DNA from: CAWJLS01 sp963843755
GTDB lineage: Bacteria; Acidobacteriota; Thermoanaerobaculia; Multivoradales; DATKCC01
Assembly: GCA_963843755.1 (NCBI GenBank)
Contig: CAWJLS010000001.1
Span: 62,001 to 126,000, forward strand
Direction: 5' to 3'
DNA: 64,000 nt
This document shows, in pieces, positions 55,979-64,000 of this stretch (positions are counted from its first letter, which is position 1; the number at the start of each line of letters is the position of its first letter). The position numbers were made by a program, and so were the translations under genes. The notes under the pieces were generated by a model that worked only from the letters and a program-made list of their open reading frames with translations, searched no databases and was not told the DNA's origin.

Positions 55979-58369
55979 CTACTCGCCGGACGAGCGCTCC
56001 AGGAGAAGGTTGCCGGTACCGTCGGCCCAGGCGCTCCAGCCCGGGGTGACGACCGTCGCCGCGTGGCGCTCGAAGACCAGCGCCGGACCGTCGAGGGAGT
56101 CTCCCGCCGCCAGGGCTCCCCGATCGTAGACCGGCGTGTCGTGCCAGGTGCCGGCGAAGAGCGCCTCACGATGGCCCACCGGACGCGCGGCGTGCCCCTT
56201 CGACCCGCCCGGCGCAGAAACCGGGAGCTCGGCCGCGCCCGGCGGCCGGGACGAGGCCGCCACCCGGACCGACTCGACCTCGACGGGCCGGGCCGGCGGC
56301 GGGTAGCCGTAGAGCTGGGCGTAGCCTTCAGCGAACGCGGCGGCGAGCGCCTCTGCGCCTTCGGCCGGCCACTCGATCGACAGGGTCGACTCCTGCCCGG
56401 TGAGCCGCAGGTGGACCATCCGGCGCCGGACCTCCACCTGCCCCGGTGCCACCCCTTCGGCCACCACCGCCCGCCGCGCGTCCGATGCCAGCTCTTCGAG
56501 CAGCTCCGGCAGCCGCGGGGCGACGGCGGCCAGCGGTTCGAGGACCTGGCGCTGTGCGAAGCGCTCCACCACCGCCGCGCCCAGTCCGACCGCCGAGAGC
56601 AGCCCCGCGTCCGCCGGGACGATCGCCGCGCGGATCCCCAGCAGGTCGGCCAGAGAACAGGCGTGCTGGCCGCCGGCACCGCCGAAGGCGACCAGGGCGT
56701 ACTCCGCCGGATCGTAGCCGCGCCGGAGCGAGATCCGACGCACCGCGTCGGCCATGCGCTCGTCGGCGATCTCGAGGCAGCCGGCGAGCAGCGCCTCCGC
56801 GGACGGCGCGCCGCCGCCACCGTTCCCGTCGGCACCCCCCTCGGCCGCCACCGCCGCCGCCAGCTCGGCGAGCCGCGCCTCCGCCGCGCCGCGGTCCACC
56901 GGAATGCCGAACCGATCGGGGTCGAGCCGGCCCAGCAGGAGGTTGACGTCGGTCAGGGTGAGCGGCCCGCCGGCGCCGTAGCAGGCCGGCCCCGGGCGGG
57001 CGCCGGCACTCTCCGGGCCCACCAGGAGCCGCCCGGACGCGAAGCGGCAGATCGAGCCGCCACCGGCGGCCACGGTCTCGATCGCCAGGGCCGGCGCGAC
57101 CAGCCGCGCGTCGCCGACCCGGTGCTCGAACAGGTACTCGTAGGCACCGTCGACCCGGGCGACGTCGGTCGACGTGCCCCCCATGTCGAAGCTGATCACC
57201 CGCTCGAACCCCGACCGCCTGCCGGCCTCCGCGGCCCCCACCACCCCGCCGGCCGGACCGGACAGCAGGCTGTCCTTCGCCCGGTACTCCCCCGCCGAGA
57301 CGAGCCCCCCGGCGCTGGTCATCACGTGCAGGCTCGCCGCCTCCGGCAACGCCTCCTGGACCCGGGCCAGGTAGTCGCCGATGATCGGCGCGAGATACGC
57401 ATCCACGACCGCCGTCTCCGCCCGCGGCAGGATCTTGATCAGGGGGGCGAGCTCCGAAGAGAGCGAGACGTGGGCCAGCCCGGCCCGCCGGAGGTGCTCG
57501 CCGAGGGCCCGCTCGTGGTCGCCGCGGCGAAAGCTGTGGAGCAGGGCGACCGCGGCGCTCTCGATACCGTCGGCCGAGAGCGTGGCCAGCGTGGCGGCCA
57601 GGGCGGAGTCGTCGAGGTCGAGGGCGCGGACGACCGTGCCGTCCGCCGCCAGCCGCTCGTCGACCTCGACCACCCGCGCGTAGAGCGGCGCCGGCTTCTC
57701 CACCGTCAGGGCGAAGAGATCCGGCCGGGCCTGATCGCCGATCTCGAGCAGGTCGCCGAAGCCGCGGGTCACGAAGAGGACCGTCGGCGCCCCCTTGCGC
57801 TCCAGCAACGCATTGGTGCCGCGGGTGGTCGCGAGGCGAAGCTCGACCGGCGGCAGGGAGCGATCCTGGGGCGTTCCGGTCAGCAGACGCGCCGCCAGGA
57901 CCGGCGCCTCGTCGGGCGACTGGAGCTCGAAGACCGCCCCCGGCTCCACCGCGGGCGCCGGGCCTTCGAACAGGAGACGGGGAGGCTGGGCTCGGCGGGC
58001 CCGGGCCGCCCGATCCGGTGCGCCGGCAGGGCCCACCGCTACCCCGAGACTCGGGACCGCCTCGGAGGGCGGATGCCCTCCCGTGGAGGCAGCGCGGTCG
58101 GGCTCCGCCCCCAGCCGCCGGAACCGGCAGCCGGCCAGGAGAAGCGCGGTCTCGTCCTCACCCGCGGCCCAGTCCGCGTCCACACCTACAGCCCAGTCCG
58201 CGGCGATCAGCAATGCGGACGGATTCTCCGGATCGGGACCGACGACACGACCGCGCAGCGCGCTCGACGAAAGAACCTTGACCCGGCCGAGGCGCCCCCG
58301 CGGATCGATCCCCAGGCAGTCCGTAAACGTCCCGCCCGTATCGATCCAGATCCTCCAGCGATCTGGCAC
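55979..58369 (-). CDS. hyuA: Hydantoinase A / 5-oxoprolinase alpha-type ATPase subunit
   Basis: 796 residues from GTG 58369, with GGGAG six bases upstream; the longer open frame to 59080 is a shadow of the DUF4126 gene. The actin/HSP70-like ATPase fold is shown by IWIDTGGTFTDC at the N-terminus, TTRGTNALLERKGA, SFDMGGTSTDVA and ETVAAGGGSICRF. EYALVAFGGAGGQHACSLADLLGI and the C-terminal beta domain (SLDGPALVFERHAATVVTPGW) match the family. It is longer than usual (about 690) because of a ~100-residue insertion after the first ATPase motif (DPENPSALLIAADWAVGVDADW...). It phosphorylates the cyclic or carbonyl substrate before HyuB acts. The start is 20 bases from the DUF4126 stop. Confidence 0.92.
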   Translation of the reverse strand: MPDRWRIWIDTGGTFTDCLGIDPRGRLGRVKVLSSSALRGRVVGPDPENPSALLIAADWAVGVDADWAAGEDETALLLAGCRFRRLGAEPDRAASTGGHPPSEAVPSLGVAVGPAGAPDRAARARRAQPPRLLFEGPAPAVEPGAVFELQSPDEAPVLAARLLTGTPQDRSLPPVELRLATTRGTNALLERKGAPTVLFVTRGFGDLLEIGDQARPDLFALTVEKPAPLYARVVEVDERLAADGTVVRALDLDDSALAATLATLSADGIESAAVALLHSFRRGDHERALGEHLRRAGLAHVSLSSELAPLIKILPRAETAVVDAYLAPIIGDYLARVQEALPEAASLHVMTSAGGLVSAGEYRAKDSLLSGPAGGVVGAAEAGRRSGFERVISFDMGGTSTDVARVDGAYEYLFEHRVGDARLVAPALAIETVAAGGGSICRFASGRLLVGPESAGARPGPACYGAGGPLTLTDVNLLLGRLDPDRFGIPVDRGAAEARLAELAAAVAAEGGADGNGGGGAPSAEALLAGCLEIADERMADAVRRISLRRGYDPAEYALVAFGGAGGQHACSLADLLGIRAAIVPADAGLLSAVGLGAAVVERFAQRQVLEPLAAVAPRLPELLEELASDARRAVVAEGVAPGQVEVRRRMVHLRLTGQESTLSIEWPAEGAEALAAAFAEGYAQLYGYPPPARPVEVESVRVAASSRPPGAAELPVSAPGGSKGHAARPVGHREALFAGTWHDTPVYDRGALAAGDSLDGPALVFERHAATVVTPGWSAWADGTGNLLLERSSGE

Positions 58370-58389
58370 GTCTAGCTCCCACCCCGGGC

Positions 58390-58995
58390 TCAGGCTGGAG
58401 GGCCTCCCACGGTCCCGGGTTCCGGGCCCGTCGCCGCGACCGCACGGGGTTGACGGAAGAGCACCCGGCGCAGGGCGAGGACGAAGATCAACGCGATCGC
58501 CGCGACCGCCACCAGCGGCAGCAGGATCGACAGCACCGCCATCACCGTCGCACCGATCGCCTCGAGCGTGGCGATCACCGGGTTGCCCAGGCCGAACGTG
58601 GTCAGGCTCGAAATCTGTCGCCCGGCCACCGTCACCGCCTGCACGCCGGTCGCCACCCCGCCGCCGGCCAGCACGGCCAGCGTCCAGCGCAGGAACGGGC
58701 TCATGTCCGTGATCACCGACGCCGTCACCAGAATGCCGGCCACCACCGCCGCCGGCGTCGCCACCGTGTCGAGCAGATTGTCGACCCACGGGATGTAGTA
58801 GGCCGCCAGCTCCAGGAAGGTCGCCACCGCGAAGCAGATCAGGGCGACGTCCGTCCCCACCCACTCGAACGACGGCGTCACCGCCATGTGCCCGCTCCGC
58901 ACCGCCACGCTCATCACCAACAGCGGCACGAACACCCGAAAGCCGCAGGCCGCGGCGAGCCCCAGACCCAGGGCAATGCTGAGGAGGGTTTCCAT
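58390..58995 (-). CDS. DUF4126 family membrane protein
   Basis: 201 residues, with about five hydrophobic helices and the DUF4126 pattern: ALGLGLAAACGFRVFVPLLVMS at the start, FLELAAYYIPWVDNLLDTVATPAAVVAGIL in the middle, LLPLVAVAAIALIFVLALRRVLF at the end. Function unknown. First gene of the operon DUF4126-hyuA-membrane protein-hyuB-NRAMP-like; its ATG 58995 lies 7 bases after a TAAACT -10. Confidence 0.88.
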   Translation of the reverse strand: METLLSIALGLGLAAACGFRVFVPLLVMSVAVRSGHMAVTPSFEWVGTDVALICFAVATFLELAAYYIPWVDNLLDTVATPAAVVAGILVTASVITDMSPFLRWTLAVLAGGGVATGVQAVTVAGRQISSLTTFGLGNPVIATLEAIGATVMAVLSILLPLVAVAAIALIFVLALRRVLFRQPRAVAATGPEPGTVGGPPA

Positions 58996-59001
58996 GAGGG
59001 A

Positions 59002-59007
59002 AGTTTA
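59002..59007 (-). promoter_or_regulatory. -10 element of the DUF4126-hyu operon
   Basis: TAAACT (minus strand 59007-59002) ends 7 bases before the ATG, so the transcript would start at the start codon itself. No -35 matching the consensus. Confidence 0.4.
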
Positions 59008-59067
59008 GCGTATGGGGCGCGGCGACGGTGGCCCTGCCCCGGGTTTGGCCATTCGATACCCTGGTGA

Positions 59068-59096
59068 TTGGCCATTTCATTGTATTCTGGTATAGT
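59068..59096 (+). promoter_or_regulatory. Promoter of the RTX-repeat gene
   Basis: TTGGCC (59068-59073), 17-base spacer, TATAGT (59091-59096) preceded by TGG (extended -10). The leader of about 44 bases contains the hairpin GTGGCC-cac-GGCCAC (59113-59127) and ends with the ribosome binding site AAGGAGG (59136-59142). Confidence 0.7.
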
Positions 59097-59146
59097 CATA
59101 TTTCCTCAACCAGTGGCCCACGGCCACACCGACACAAGGAGGTTTC

Positions 59147-59755
59147 ATGTCACGACGCGTGTTGTCCACCACCTTTCTTTTCGTCCTTGCGCTCGGCATC
59201 GGTGCGCTCTTGCCGATCTCCCAGGCGCACGCTGCGACCTGCAACGGTCAGACCGCCACGATCGTCGGGACCACGGGAAACGATGTGATCTCCGGAACGT
59301 CCGGCAACGACGTGATCGCCGGGCTCGGAGGAAATGACCAGATCAACGGAGCCGGAGGCTCCGACACCATCTGTGGAGGAACCGGCGACGATCTCCTCTA
59401 TGGCGGCGACGGCAACGACTACATTCACGGTGGCGACGGAGACGACGACATCTACGGCAACTACGACGCGGACGAGCTACGCGGCGGAGCAGGAGACGAC
59501 GATCTCTGGGGAGGGCTCGGGAACGATGAGATCCACGGCGGTGACGACCGGGACTGGATCTCTGCCTACGACGGAAACGACACCGCCTACGGCGACGACG
59601 AGGACGACACCCTGGATGGCGGCGACGGATACGACACTCTCGACGGCGCTGCAGGGATCGACGTCTGCACCACCGGAGAGGTCGTCTTGAACTGCAATGA
59701 GGGAGGTGGCGGAGGCGATTCCCGTCCGAACCCGAACGGGCCGCCGTCCTTCTAG
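59147..59755 (+). CDS. Small secreted RTX (calcium-binding nonapeptide repeat) protein
   Basis: 202 residues. A signal peptide ends at AHA (about residue 29). From about residue 40 to 165 there are roughly a dozen nonapeptide repeats of the GGxGxDxIx type (GTSGNDVIAGLGGNDQI, GGTGDDLLYGGDGNDYI, GGDGDDDIYG), which fold into a calcium-binding parallel beta-roll. Cys residues in the first part (ATCNGQ, TICGG) and at the end (DVCTTGE, VLNCNEG) could form disulfides. A Gly/Pro/Asn-rich tail follows. It has no enzymatic domain and has its own N-terminal signal, so it is exported by Sec rather than by a type I system using C-terminal signals. Convergent with the large repeat protein; 85 bases between them. 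Confidence 0.93.
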   Translation: MSRRVLSTTFLFVLALGIGALLPISQAHAATCNGQTATIVGTTGNDVISGTSGNDVIAGLGGNDQINGAGGSDTICGGTGDDLLYGGDGNDYIHGGDGDDDIYGNYDADELRGGAGDDDLWGGLGNDEIHGGDDRDWISAYDGNDTAYGDDEDDTLDGGDGYDTLDGAAGIDVCTTGEVVLNCNEGGGGGDSRPNPNGPPSF

Positions 59756-59840
59756 CTCTTAGCCGACCATGAACCGCTCGACCGCTCCGTGCGCCTCGGC
59801 CGCGTGGAGCGGTCGGGCGCCTCTCCTCCCGCGAAGGCTT

Positions 59841-62800
59841 TCACCGGACCACGACGAGCGCCTCTCCCCTTCCGGACGTGACCACCTGGCCCACCCAGGT
59901 CGAGCCGTCACTTCCCACGATGCGCACGACCCACTGCCCGGACGGCACCGCGCCGAGCACGATCCCGTTCCTCCTCCAGGGACACGCGGCACCCAGGGTG
60001 CCGGTCTCGGAGTCCAGAACCGGGATCGCATGCCCCGCCGGATCGAGCACCTGGACGGTCGCCTCGAGGTCGAGCGCGTCGAGTGTGGGTGCCTCGAGCC
60101 GCAAGCGGCTTGCCGGAGGCAGCGTGACGTCCGTCGCCTCGCCCGGAACCTTCACGCGGAGCTGCACCGGCGCTCCGCCGGGAGCGGCCAACATCACGTC
60201 CCAGACACCAGGAGGCGCCGTCGGAATCTCCAGGCGGTCGCCCTGGAGCGAACGAGTCTCTTCGATGTGACGCCCGTCACGAGGGTCCGTCAGTCGAACA
60301 AATGCCCAAGCGGGCGAACCGCCGTCGGACTCTTGGACGTGGAGACGCAAGCCGGCGGCCGGTGTCAACGGAAGATCGAGAGCGAGCTTGTCCCCTCCGG
60401 CCACCTCCAGATCAGAGAGCCTCGGAACATACCCGTCGTCCCGCACCGCGAGCCGGTAGCGACCCGCGCTCAGCTTGGCGATCCGGAACCCGCCTCCATC
60501 ATCGGTCGCCAGGGTGACACGGGACACCTCCTGATCCGACTCTCCTTCGAGCTGCCCCAGGGTCACGACTGCATCCTTCAGAGGTTCTCCTGTCGCCTCG
60601 GACGTGACCTCTCCGACCACGGTGGCCGAATCGATGCGGACCTCGACGTCCAGGTCGTCGAGCAGGTCGACCACTTCGTTGTGAATGAGCGAGGCTCGTG
60701 CCGAGGACGCCGTCAGTCGGTACCTGCCGTCCGGGAGGCCTTCGAAGGTGAAGCGGCCTTCGAGATCTGTCCGCGCGCTCCGGGAGATCGTCCGATCCAG
60801 GCCTCGCAAGCTTACCTGGGCCTCTGCCGAGGGCTCTCCGTCAATCAGGACGACGCCGCGGAGGGCAAGACCGGTGGTCATGTCCAGATCCCGAGTCACC
60901 TCGGTGTCGTCCTCCTCGACGACGACCCTCTCCTCGGCCTCTCTGGTCCCCCCGGGCAGGCTGGCTCTCACCCACCAAACCCCTGGGGCGACCCGATCGA
61001 TTCGGTACTCCCCCGTGTGGTCGACGCTCCCCCGCCGCGAGCCTCGCTCAGGGTTCGTCGCCACGACCTGAGCCCGCGCCAGCTCGTCGAGGTCCAGCCC
61101 TCGAATCATTCCCCCGATCGACGCTCCGGAGCGCAGCCTGATCTGGACGTCCTCGACTCCGCCGGGACCCACCTCGACTTCCTGGTCCGGCTCGACCGGT
61201 ACCAGGGCGCCCCGGGCGGCCTCCACCCGGTACGGGCCCGGCTGGACCGACTCGATGCTGAACCGGCCGTCGTGACCGCTTCGCGCGCGATAGGCCCGAG
61301 ACGGTCTGGCTTGTCGGGTCCATCGTACAGTCACACCCTCCAGTGGCTCGCCGGAGGGACCGAGTGTCCACCCGCTGACGCCGACCCCACGATGAAGCCG
61401 GAGCTCGATCGCGTTCTCGCCCGGTTCGATTTCCCGGCTCTCTTCGAGCCAGACGAAGTCCGGGTGGCGGACTTCGACCGTCGTCGGCCCCGGCTCCACC
61501 CCTTCGACCAGGAACGACCCGTCGGCTCCGGTGCGCGTCGCGGGGCGACCGAAGATCACCACTGCTCCCTCGACCGGCTCGCCGGACTCCGCCAGGACCC
61601 GTCCCTCGACCGAAGCACCCGTTCGAAGCCGGAGATCGACGCCTTCGAGCGGAGTGCCCGGCACCAGAACGACCGTCCGTTCGGCACTCGACAGGTACCC
61701 GTCACGAAACGCCTCGAGCCGGTACGCTCCCCCCCGGAGCTCGTCAACCTCGAACGCTCCTTGCTCGTCGGTCATCGCCGAGCGCTCCTCCTCCATCCGG
61801 CCCTGGTCTCCCAGCGAGCCGGCGTCTCCCGCCTTCGGGCTCACCGTCACCAGCGCCCCGGACACCGGCCGGCCCTCGGGATCGTGGACCGTGCCACGCA
61901 GGAGGCCCTGCCGATCGAGGATCACCTCGATCGTCCGCTGGGGGTCGACCTCGGCCAGGTCGACGATCGCGGGACGAAAGCCCTCGGCCGCGAGGCCGAG
62001 CCGGACCGCTGTGGCTGGTGCCAGGTCGGCCAGACGAAAGGTGCCGTCTTTCCCGGAGCGACACGCCGACTCGGCCGTCTCTTCGTGGCGCAGCCTTTGC
62101 CGGGAGATCGACTGACCGGAATCGAGCAACCGGACCGAAGCGTCTGGAACCGGCTCCCCTTGATGATCGACCACACGTCCGGTCAGCTCGACCCCCTGCC
62201 GGAGGATGACCGTCCCCAGGTCGCTCGAACCGTCGTGGGGACTCGTCCGGATTCCGGGGACCACGGTGGGCGCAAGCCCGGGGCCGTAGGCCACCAGGTC
62301 GATGGTCGTCGCCGGCAGGTGATCCAGGCGGAAGACGCCCTCATGATCGCTTTCGGAGGCAAGCGTCGGGTCCAGCTCATCCCGACGGGCTTTCGTCTCG
62401 AGGGTCAGACGATCCCGGGCCCCCGCCGGGAGGAGCCAGACCTTGACGCCCGCGGCCGGCCGCGTCTTCCAGTCCAGCACCCGCCCCCATCCACCGTGAT
62501 GGCGCTCGAGCCGAAAGATCAGGCTCTGCTCCGCTTCAGGGTTCGGTCCGAGGTTCACTTTCGCGGTGCGGTACCCCTCGAGCGAGGCCTCGACAGCGTA
62601 AGTCCCTCCCGCGCGGGCCTCGATGCTGAACCGCCCGTGGGCGTCGGACCGCGTCCGAGCAGAACGCGGATCCAGCCTGAACGAGCGACTCTCGGGCGCT
62701 TCGGTCTCGTCGGCGACGATGTCGACTCCGGGAAGTGGATTGCCCTCCGCGTCGACGGACCGACCGGGGATGGTCAGGGATCGAGCGAGCCGCACGATGG

Positions 62801-63929
62801 TCTCTCGGGTGGCCGCACCTCTCGGCTCGACCCACACGGTCTCCGGCTGATGGTGTGGGGCCTGCCCCTGGAGCCAGAACCGGTGACCCTCGGCGACCTC
62901 CAGGTGGAGCCTGCCGTCGTGACCGGACAGGGCGAAGCGCCCCGGGTCCTCCCCGACCCAGACCAGGGCGCCCACAATCGGCCGCCCGGCGTCATCCACC
63001 ACGCGGACAGCCACCGGTCGCCGCCCAGGGAGCCCGATCGTCACCGGCTTGCCCGGAGGAAGCGCAGCGCAATCGACGGTCTTCCGGACCACCGCTCCCT
63101 CTGCCGAAAGGACCGTCAGGGACAACACGCGCCTCCGGAGACCGGAAATCGTGAGACGGCCGGCCGAATCGGTCAGGCCGACCGGCCACGCGACCTCCCC
63201 GACTCCGACGACCGCTTCGGGAACCGGCTCGCCGTGGGAGACGATCCTCAGCCCGAGCGAGCTCCCTGCAGGCGCGGGCAGGAAGAAGCGGGTGTTCTCC
63301 ATCTCCTTCGCTCTCTCGATCCGTGCCGTCCCCCGCCGGTTGACATAAAGGTCGAGAAGCTCGCCTTCGGCACGGGGCAGCACGAGTCGGCCGTCTCGCC
63401 CGCTCCAACCGAAACGAGACGCGACACGCCAGCCCTGCTCGTCGGCCCCGCTCCAGGGCGCGGTCTCCCCTGGGAGGGCGTAGACAGCCGCCGCCAGCGG
63501 CCGTCCGTCTCTATCATCGGTCGAGACCGTCGTTCGGGCATCGGGAAGGAGACGAGCGGGGGGTAGCTCGACCTCCCCACCGTCAGCCAGCGGCAGTGGG
63601 AAATACTCCATGGGGACGAACCCCTCGGCCTTGGCGACCAACCGCCAGACGCCCGGCACGGGCGGAGTCAGGCAGAACCGACCCTCGGAATCGGACGACG
63701 CGCTGGCGACCGGATCGGGCCGACCCCGTCCTGCTGAGAGGCGGAGGCTCCGTTCGTAGTTGTCGAGAACGGGCAGGAGCTCGAAGCCCGCGCCGTCGAC
63801 CGGACCGCTCGCAGCGACGACGCGCCCGCAGATGGTGCCTCTCGGAGCCGTGCCTGCTCTCGCGGAAGCGAGCGGGGTGAGCAGGAGACAGAGCAGGATG
63901 CCAGCGGCTAATCCAGATTTCTCGCACAT
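59841..63929 (-). CDS. Giant secreted protein of carboxypeptidase-regulatory-like repeats
   Basis: 1362 residues from ATG 63929, which begins directly with a signal peptide (GILLCLLLTPLASARA); the frame is open to 63965 but adds nothing signal-like. Almost all of the chain consists of about a dozen beta-sandwich repeats of 75-90 residues with the pattern GxVxDxxGxPVxGAxV ... TDxxGxFxxxxLxxGxYxLxAxxxGY, as in carboxypeptidase-regulatory-like/prealbumin-like domains (e.g. VHDPEGRPVSGALVTVSP; LDWKTRPAAGVKVWLLP). The C-terminus ends in a beta strand rich in Val (RGEALVVVR). No membrane anchor or sortase signal is visible. It is probably an extracellular or periplasmic adhesive or carbohydrate-binding fibre; that function is inferred only from the repeats. 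Confidence 0.88.
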   Translation of the reverse strand: MCEKSGLAAGILLCLLLTPLASARAGTAPRGTICGRVVAASGPVDGAGFELLPVLDNYERSLRLSAGRGRPDPVASASSDSEGRFCLTPPVPGVWRLVAKAEGFVPMEYFPLPLADGGEVELPPARLLPDARTTVSTDDRDGRPLAAAVYALPGETAPWSGADEQGWRVASRFGWSGRDGRLVLPRAEGELLDLYVNRRGTARIERAKEMENTRFFLPAPAGSSLGLRIVSHGEPVPEAVVGVGEVAWPVGLTDSAGRLTISGLRRRVLSLTVLSAEGAVVRKTVDCAALPPGKPVTIGLPGRRPVAVRVVDDAGRPIVGALVWVGEDPGRFALSGHDGRLHLEVAEGHRFWLQGQAPHHQPETVWVEPRGAATRETIVRLARSLTIPGRSVDAEGNPLPGVDIVADETEAPESRSFRLDPRSARTRSDAHGRFSIEARAGGTYAVEASLEGYRTAKVNLGPNPEAEQSLIFRLERHHGGWGRVLDWKTRPAAGVKVWLLPAGARDRLTLETKARRDELDPTLASESDHEGVFRLDHLPATTIDLVAYGPGLAPTVVPGIRTSPHDGSSDLGTVILRQGVELTGRVVDHQGEPVPDASVRLLDSGQSISRQRLRHEETAESACRSGKDGTFRLADLAPATAVRLGLAAEGFRPAIVDLAEVDPQRTIEVILDRQGLLRGTVHDPEGRPVSGALVTVSPKAGDAGSLGDQGRMEEERSAMTDEQGAFEVDELRGGAYRLEAFRDGYLSSAERTVVLVPGTPLEGVDLRLRTGASVEGRVLAESGEPVEGAVVIFGRPATRTGADGSFLVEGVEPGPTTVEVRHPDFVWLEESREIEPGENAIELRLHRGVGVSGWTLGPSGEPLEGVTVRWTRQARPSRAYRARSGHDGRFSIESVQPGPYRVEAARGALVPVEPDQEVEVGPGGVEDVQIRLRSGASIGGMIRGLDLDELARAQVVATNPERGSRRGSVDHTGEYRIDRVAPGVWWVRASLPGGTREAEERVVVEEDDTEVTRDLDMTTGLALRGVVLIDGEPSAEAQVSLRGLDRTISRSARTDLEGRFTFEGLPDGRYRLTASSARASLIHNEVVDLLDDLDVEVRIDSATVVGEVTSEATGEPLKDAVVTLGQLEGESDQEVSRVTLATDDGGGFRIAKLSAGRYRLAVRDDGYVPRLSDLEVAGGDKLALDLPLTPAAGLRLHVQESDGGSPAWAFVRLTDPRDGRHIEETRSLQGDRLEIPTAPPGVWDVMLAAPGGAPVQLRVKVPGEATDVTLPPASRLRLEAPTLDALDLEATVQVLDPAGHAIPVLDSETGTLGAACPWRRNGIVLGAVPSGQWVVRIVGSDGSTWVGQVVTSGRGEALVVVR

Positions 63930-63938
63930 AGCGAGACA

Positions 63939-63944
63939 ATCATA
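63939..63944 (-). promoter_or_regulatory. -10 element of the giant repeat-protein gene
   Basis: TATGAT (minus strand 63944-63939) overlapping TATATG, ending 10 bases before ATG 63929. A near-leaderless transcript is predicted, and it supports 63929 rather than 63965 as the start. Confidence 0.5.
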
Positions 63945-64000
63945 TACCACGCTGCCGCCAGGCACGGGCGCCCGTGAGGGAGCACTCGTCGACAGGCGTC

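Noticed and set aside
59769..63566. A 1265-codon plus-strand open frame
   Set aside because: Antisense shadow of the giant repeat protein; no domain or signal, Arg/Pro/Asp-rich composition.
1..64000. CRISPR arrays, insertion-sequence transposases, rRNA and tRNA genes
   Set aside because: No regularly spaced direct repeats, transposase motifs or conserved RNA-gene sequences were found on either strand by reading.

Overview
The window is about 64 kb of very GC-rich DNA, close to fully coding, from a diderm bacterium. Evidence for an outer membrane is the fused LPS-transport permease LptF/LptG, several lipobox proteins and a MacB/HlyD-type efflux operon. Gene style (LptFG fusion, FHA-AAA+ regulators, many carboxypeptidase-regulatory-like repeat proteins, ECF sigma factors in tandem) fits an Acidobacteriota-like organism, but no rRNA or other phylogenetic marker is present, so this is inference. 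No tRNA, rRNA, CRISPR array or transposase was recognised.

Layout. 1-6.8 kb: end of an unrecognised Pro/Ala-rich coiled-coil protein, tRNA methylthiotransferase miaB, a DUF151 bifunctional nuclease, parA-parB with three copies of a 14-22 bp palindrome upstream, then a QueD/PTPS-type enzyme. 6.8-9.2 kb: the lptF-lptG fusion. 9.7-22.3 kb, minus strand: histidine-degradation genes hutH and hutU interleaved with an FHA-AAA+-Fis regulator, a very large NtrY-like sensor kinase, a lipoprotein and two paralogous ECF sigma factors. 22.4-31.4 kb: hemE, an AidB-like acyl-CoA dehydrogenase, an operon of three successive HlyD-type adaptors plus one MacB-type permease (the first adaptor carries an apparent frameshift), and lemA. 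31.5-36.0 kb: a two-gene P-loop NTPase module (NACHT-LRR and KAP) bracketed by inverted copies of a ~160 bp structured repeat. 36-50 kb: sugar-nucleotide epimerase, secreted zinc metalloprotease, comM, trxB, a MoxR-like/VWA pair, a lipoprotein and an M48 peptidase. 50-59 kb: trmL, a MATE exporter, and an operon DUF4126-hyuA-membrane protein-hyuB-NRAMP-like. 59-64 kb: a small RTX-repeat protein convergent with a 1362-residue repeat protein.

The most interesting signal is the ~160 bp element found three times (2478-2641, 31523-31686, and inverted at 35854-36015). All three fold into the same three-stem shape: a long closing stem and two inner stems. The stem sequences change between copies in a compensatory way while the junction sequences stay fixed. 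This is what a structured RNA, or a structure-selected DNA element, looks like. Two copies flank the NACHT-LRR/KAP pair, which resembles an anti-phage NLR-type module.

A second general signal is promoter placement. Ten genes have a good -10 hexamer ending only 7-14 bases before the start codon, implying leaderless or near-leaderless mRNAs. Secreted RTX and lipoprotein genes instead have long leaders with strong AAGGAGG sites.
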